Of a stretch of 64,000 nt of DNA, positions 60,827 to 64,000 are shown piece by piece. Below the pieces are notes generated by a model that made no database searches, was not told where the DNA came from, and saw nothing but the letters and a program-made list of their open reading frames with translations. This DNA is from JAJZIH01 sp021785265 (GTDB lineage Bacteria; Pseudomonadota; Gammaproteobacteria; JAKAQQ01), in the NCBI GenBank assembly GCA_027338645.1, contig DAHWSH010000024.1, positions 15,629 to 79,628 of the forward strand. Reading direction: 5' to 3'. A program made the translations under genes and the position numbers. The stretch's first letter is position 1; the number at the start of each line of letters is the position of its first letter.

Positions 60827-62583
60827 GGACTGCGGTCTGTCCGCTCCGAAAATCGACCTTGGAATTCCTCAAGCCAGTCCGGGAGTTTTCGTGCGGGAAG
60901 GGGAGGGGTCAGGATATAGCCTTGTGCCTTATCGCATCCCATCTCTTTAAGGTAGGTTAGCTGATCTCCCCTCTCGACCCCCTCGGCAACGGCCTCGAGC
61001 CGGAGACGGTGAGCAAGGTCAATCAGGGAACTCACGATGGCTTGGTTGGCAGGATCCTCAGGGAGGTCTTGGATGAAGGTCCGGTCAATCTTGATCCGGC
61101 TGATCGGCAGGCGTTTGAGATAGGAGAGTGACGAATATCCAGTTCCAAAATCGTCAATGGCAATGGAAAAGCCGTGATCCCGGAGGGTTTTGAGACAGTG
61201 CAGGGACTCCTCGAGGTGGCTCATGAAGAGGCTTTCTGTGACCTCAAATACCCAGTGTTCCGGTGACAGAGCGTATTCTCGGATTTTTCCGGAAATTAGA
61301 TCCGGCAAATCCTTCCTGGGCAAATTCTGGATGGAGAGATTAATCGAAATCTCAAGCGGATCGGAGTTATTCTTCATCCACTCCCTTTGTTGTAGAACCG
61401 CACATTCAATGACCCGTCTCGTCATGGGCTGGATGAGTTCGGATTGCTCAGCCGCGGCCAGAAACTCACCTGGAAGGAGCAGCCCTTTCCGCGGATGATT
61501 CCAGCGGACCAATCCCTCAACGCCCGCTACGGTCAGGGATGTTTTTTGGAGATGGACATAGGGTTGGTAATAAAGCATCACCTGGCCCTGTTCAAGAGCG
61601 GAAGCCAGATCCCCCATCAACAGAAGGAGCTCGGAAGCCTTGGTAGCGTGGAGTGCCGAATAACCCTCAAAAGGCGAATTTTCCAAATAAGATCGCTGCA
61701 GTGCGAAGGCGGCGTGCTGCAGGTTGGTATCCAGGGAATCTTCTCGCAGGTGGTGGATGACATGACCCATACGAATTTCGATATGGACTTTCGAAAAGCC
61801 GATATCAATCGGTTGCACGAAAAGTTCCAGAACCCGGTTACAGGCCTGCGGAAGGTATTGAGGATCCCCGGTATGCCGAAGGATGATCAAGAAGTCACTG
61901 TCCCCCATGCGCGCCATGATCAGAGGATCCAGGATGGAACTATGAAGCCGGTGGGCAATGGCTCGAGCAGCCTGATTGAATGTGCTGTAACCGAAAGTCC
62001 GTTGCAGGTTCAGGAGATTTTCCGCCTCGACCAGAATAATCCCAACTCCCATGGGAGAATCCGCTGGGTTCAGTTCTTCAATTTTCTCGATCAGGTATTC
62101 ACGATTGGGAAGCTTCGTTACGGAATCATAATGGGTCATCGAGTAAAGGACTTTTTCTCCTGCCCGGTGCGCTCTCCGGATGGCGGCTTCCTTGAGTTCC
62201 CGCTGGATGGCCGGTACAAGCCGGTTCAAGCGGTCCTTGAGAATGTAATCATGGGCACCAGCTTTCATCACCTCGACCGCTGTTTCCTCGCCCACGGTTC
62301 CGGAGACCAGGATAAAAGGAATATCCAGATCCTTCTGGTGGTAAAGCTTGAGGCAGTGCAGCGCATTGAAGGTCCGCAGTGAAAAATCACAGAGGATGAG
62401 ATCCCAGGACTCACGATCCAGGGCCGCCTCCAAGTCCTGGAGTGAATCGATGACGCGAACCTCGAAGTCCAGATGCTGCTGCTTGAGAGACCTCAAGATG
62501 AGTAGCTGGTCATCCTCGTTGTCCTCGACCAAAAGTAGACGGGTGGCTGAAAGTTTTTCCTGGATCTTAACTTGTTCCAACAT
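60823..62583 (-). CDS. Receiver-GGDEF(degenerate)-EAL c-di-GMP phosphodiesterase
   Basis: 586 residues: an N-terminal receiver with Asp66 (ILCDFSLRTF), a GGDEF-like domain at about 155-310 in which the signature is degenerate (MGDSDFL) and so likely not a cyclase, and a C-terminal EAL domain. The EAL motif is EGL with E356, and ISINLS, EVTES, IDDFGTGYSS, KIDRTF, AEGVE and AQGY retain the metal and substrate residues, so it is probably an active phosphodiesterase. A near-perfect Shine-Dalgarno (AAGGAGGTACG) precedes ATG 62583. First gene of the module, overlapping the kinase gene by ATGA. Confidence 0.93.
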   Translation of the reverse strand: MLEQVKIQEKLSATRLLLVEDNEDDQLLILRSLKQQHLDFEVRVIDSLQDLEAALDRESWDLILCDFSLRTFNALHCLKLYHQKDLDIPFILVSGTVGEETAVEVMKAGAHDYILKDRLNRLVPAIQRELKEAAIRRAHRAGEKVLYSMTHYDSVTKLPNREYLIEKIEELNPADSPMGVGIILVEAENLLNLQRTFGYSTFNQAARAIAHRLHSSILDPLIMARMGDSDFLIILRHTGDPQYLPQACNRVLELFVQPIDIGFSKVHIEIRMGHVIHHLREDSLDTNLQHAAFALQRSYLENSPFEGYSALHATKASELLLLMGDLASALEQGQVMLYYQPYVHLQKTSLTVAGVEGLVRWNHPRKGLLLPGEFLAAAEQSELIQPMTRRVIECAVLQQREWMKNNSDPLEISINLSIQNLPRKDLPDLISGKIREYALSPEHWVFEVTESLFMSHLEESLHCLKTLRDHGFSIAIDDFGTGYSSLSYLKRLPISRIKIDRTFIQDLPEDPANQAIVSSLIDLAHRLRLEAVAEGVERGDQLTYLKEMGCDKAQGYILTPPLPARKLPDWLEEFQGRFSERTDRSP

Positions 62584-62675
62584 CGTACCTCCTTCATCCT
62601 AAGACCGCACGTAGCTTCCGTCAGAGTCCCCTGCACTGATCGACCTTGGCTTGAAAAACAAGACAGTGCCTGAGG

Positions 62676-63572
62676 TTACATAAAGTTGATGTTGGCCGTC
62701 ACATTGGCCGTGATCGTCACATTTTGTGGCAGGATAAGCGCCAAACTCGTCGCTCCGGACGTATCATTTCCCGCACAGGTCAGGGCAAGCACATAGGACC
62801 CCGGTGCAAGGTAACCGACCGTGTAATCGTACAGGCCCGTGCTGGCATCCAGCGACAGTGTTGCCGAGGCAATGGGCGTCACTCCTCCTGAAACCGAGAC
62901 ATCGAAACCGTTGAAGACGGTCGTCCCCTGCGGGTACACGTAAACCGCGGGGTCGCATGCCGGGTTGTTGATGGACTCGCCATTGATGGTCAGGGTACTG
63001 GCTGCCGTGCCGGAGACGGACCCCGCCGTTTCCAGATTGATCAGGCGCAGGGCAGGATTCAGCACATAGCTCGTTGTGCCTCCAGAGTTGGACTCAGTCA
63101 GAGATTGACGCAGGTTGAAATCGATCAGAAAATCGCTTTGGCTACCCTGATCCACGGTAAAGCCGCTGACCAGTTTAAGTCCCGTTTGGCTACCACTTGG
63201 AATGCTGAGCGGGTAACGAGCTCCTGTCGAGGTGATGATGTAGGAGTTACTGGGATCAATGTCGAGCCGGATCCACTGATAGTTACCGGCTGTTATAGTT
63301 ACGCCCGAAAGCAGCTGGGCACTGGCACTGCCTTGCAGCGACAACAGGTTGATCGACCGCTCAGTCGTAAACGGAAATGACTCAAGATTCCCCGAACTCA
63401 TGAAGTCGACACCCGTAAAGGCCACGACCACCATCTGAGCTCCATCAACGGGTGTATCGTTGACTGCGAGGTTCATCGTTCCGGTGCTGGACGTACTGCC
63501 GTTACAGGCGGCCAGCAGGGCAGAGAAGCAGACTAGACCGATGACCTGGAACCAATTTTTGATGCATCTCAT
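62676..63572 (-). CDS. DUF4382 lipoprotein
   Basis: 298 residues with a signal peptide and lipobox LAAC (Cys23), then a beta-rich, Ser/Thr/Gly-rich body with DUF4382 features: TMNLAVNDTPVDGAQMVVVAF near 32-52, NYQWIRLDID near 97 and DFLIDFNLRQSL near 146-157, followed by a carboxypeptidase-regulatory-like fold (GLYDYTVGYLAPGSYVLAL). Role unknown. It is preceded by an excellent promoter (63611-63639) in AT-rich DNA. Base use is lower in G+C upstream than in its neighbours. Confidence 0.88.
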   Translation of the reverse strand: MRCIKNWFQVIGLVCFSALLAACNGSTSSTGTMNLAVNDTPVDGAQMVVVAFTGVDFMSSGNLESFPFTTERSINLLSLQGSASAQLLSGVTITAGNYQWIRLDIDPSNSYIITSTGARYPLSIPSGSQTGLKLVSGFTVDQGSQSDFLIDFNLRQSLTESNSGGTTSYVLNPALRLINLETAGSVSGTAASTLTINGESINNPACDPAVYVYPQGTTVFNGFDVSVSGGVTPIASATLSLDASTGLYDYTVGYLAPGSYVLALTCAGNDTSGATSLALILPQNVTITANVTANINFM

Positions 63573-63610
63573 AGAGCATTTCTCAAGTCAAGAGGCTATA
63601 GTCAATGTTT

Positions 63611-63639
63611 TTTATACACTCGCTTTTTGCACCCGTCAA
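63611..63639 (-). promoter_or_regulatory. Sigma-70 promoter of the DUF4382 gene
   Basis: On the minus strand TTGACG (63639-63634) and TATAAA (63616-63611) are separated by exactly 17 bases. This gives a predicted start near 63604 and a leader of about 30 bases to ATG 63572. Confidence 0.75.
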
Positions 63640-63714
63640 CCCAAGATATCAAATCAAATATACGCAGAATGTATATTATGTAAAGTCATGAGTGTAGAGT
63701 CTTTCTGAAGACCC

Positions 63715-63748
63715 TCCAAAAAAATGGGGAGCCCAAAGGGCTCCCCAT
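63715..63748 (-). terminator. Rho-independent terminator after the S10 peptidase gene
   Basis: Minus-strand stem ATGGGGAGCCC / GGGCTCCCCAT with a three-base loop, followed by seven T residues. It ends the peptidase transcript about 25 bases after its stop. It also separates it from the DUF4382 promoter. Confidence 0.92.
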
Positions 63749-63771
63749 CGTCTCGTCCTGATTCGAAGTGT

Positions 63772-64000
63772 TCAGTGCAGGTTATCGGTTTTCTCGATGA
63801 AGCGACTAACGTTCGCGTGGATCGTGATCAGGGAATGATGGTTCACATAAACCATGTGTCCTGAATGGTACCAGTAGAACGAGATGTTCTTTTCCAGCTT
63901 GCGGGAAATCGGCAGCTGCTCGAACTGGTACCAGGCCGCATAGAACGGGGTGGCGAGATCATAATAGCCACCGTTCACCATGACCTTGAGATCCGGGTTG
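63772..64000 (-). CDS. Serine carboxypeptidase (S10 family), C-terminal fragment at window edge
   Basis: The C-terminal 75 residues are inside the window and the gene continues beyond 64000. GGYYDLATPFYAAWYQFEQL and YHSGHMVYVN match the ends of S10 peptidases: the catalytic Asp sits in YDLATP and the catalytic His in SGHMVY. In bacteria such enzymes are periplasmic or exported and often acid-active, but the signal peptide is not visible here. A strong terminator follows. Confidence 0.85.
   Translation of the reverse strand, partial: NPDLKVMVNGGYYDLATPFYAAWYQFEQLPISRKLEKNISFYWYHSGHMVYVNHHSLITIHANVSRFIEKTDNLH

Noticed and set aside
62596..62624. Minus-strand CTGACG and TAGGAT with 17-base spacing upstream of the EAL gene
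   Set aside because: A start from this -10 would fall inside the Shine-Dalgarno of the gene, which makes it unlikely as its promoter.
1..64000. Mobile elements, CRISPR arrays, rRNA genes, riboswitches, prophage
   Set aside because: No transposase, integrase, direct-repeat array or structured leader was seen; all genes appear intact.

Overview
The window is an ordinary, densely packed chromosomal segment (about 60% GC by eye, gaps below 300 bases, many 4-base ATGA-type overlaps) of a Gram-negative proteobacterium. Gene order is gammaproteobacterial or Acidithiobacillia-like: purN-purM / DUF2066-CDP-alcohol phosphatidyltransferase-hda, rpsP-rimM-trmD-rplS, pepA-holC-valS and lptF-lptG. An outer membrane is implied by LptFG, several lipoproteins, an MlaC-like protein and LPS-type glycosyltransferases. 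I see no insertion sequence, prophage, CRISPR array or rRNA. One tRNA (Ser, anticodon UGA) is present. The species cannot be fixed from the sequence alone.

Layout. 1-5.5 kb: purine genes, a DUF2066 protein, phospholipid synthase, Hda and two lipoproteins (DUF4398 and LysM types), closed by a strong terminator. 5.6-16.5 kb: two group II PLP decarboxylases on either side of a ypjD-like gene and the rpsP operon, a secreted repeat protein, and SppA. 16.5-20 kb: EmrAB-type efflux pair with a universal stress protein and a MAPEG protein. 20-27 kb: valS, a POT peptide transporter, holC and pepA. 27-31 kb: lptFG, cytochrome b561, YceI and a SAM hydroxide adenosyltransferase. 31-46.5 kb: a large hopanoid locus made of two divergent operons. 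46.5-47.7 kb: a GT2 and a small membrane protein. 47.7-54.4 kb: an eight-gene suf Fe-S assembly operon under an Rrf2 regulator. 54.4-58.8 kb: acyl-CoA dehydrogenase, serS, an MFS transporter and tRNA-Ser. 58.8-64 kb: a three-gene phosphorelay/c-di-GMP module, a DUF4382 lipoprotein and the C-terminal end of an S10 carboxypeptidase.

How the genes work together. The rightward operon (hpnA, squalene synthase, shc, then a GGCT protein and a GT9) makes squalene from farnesyl diphosphate with one SQS-type enzyme and cyclises it to hopene. The leftward operon (hpnI-hpnJ-hpnK-hpnN-hpnL-hpnM, then a novel lipoprotein and an RDD protein) builds the cyclitol-ether head group and moves hopanoids to the outer membrane. 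hpnG and hpnH, needed for the side chain, are not in the window. The suf operon carries a 13-bp perfect palindrome upstream of its Rrf2 gene that matches the core of the E. coli IscR type-1 operator, which predicts feedback control by Fe-S status.

The most useful leads are the two unassigned genes ending the hopanoid transport operon, the IscR-like operator, the paired PLP decarboxylases, three short AT-rich islands inside otherwise GC-rich genes, and a marked excess of the palindrome GGATCC.
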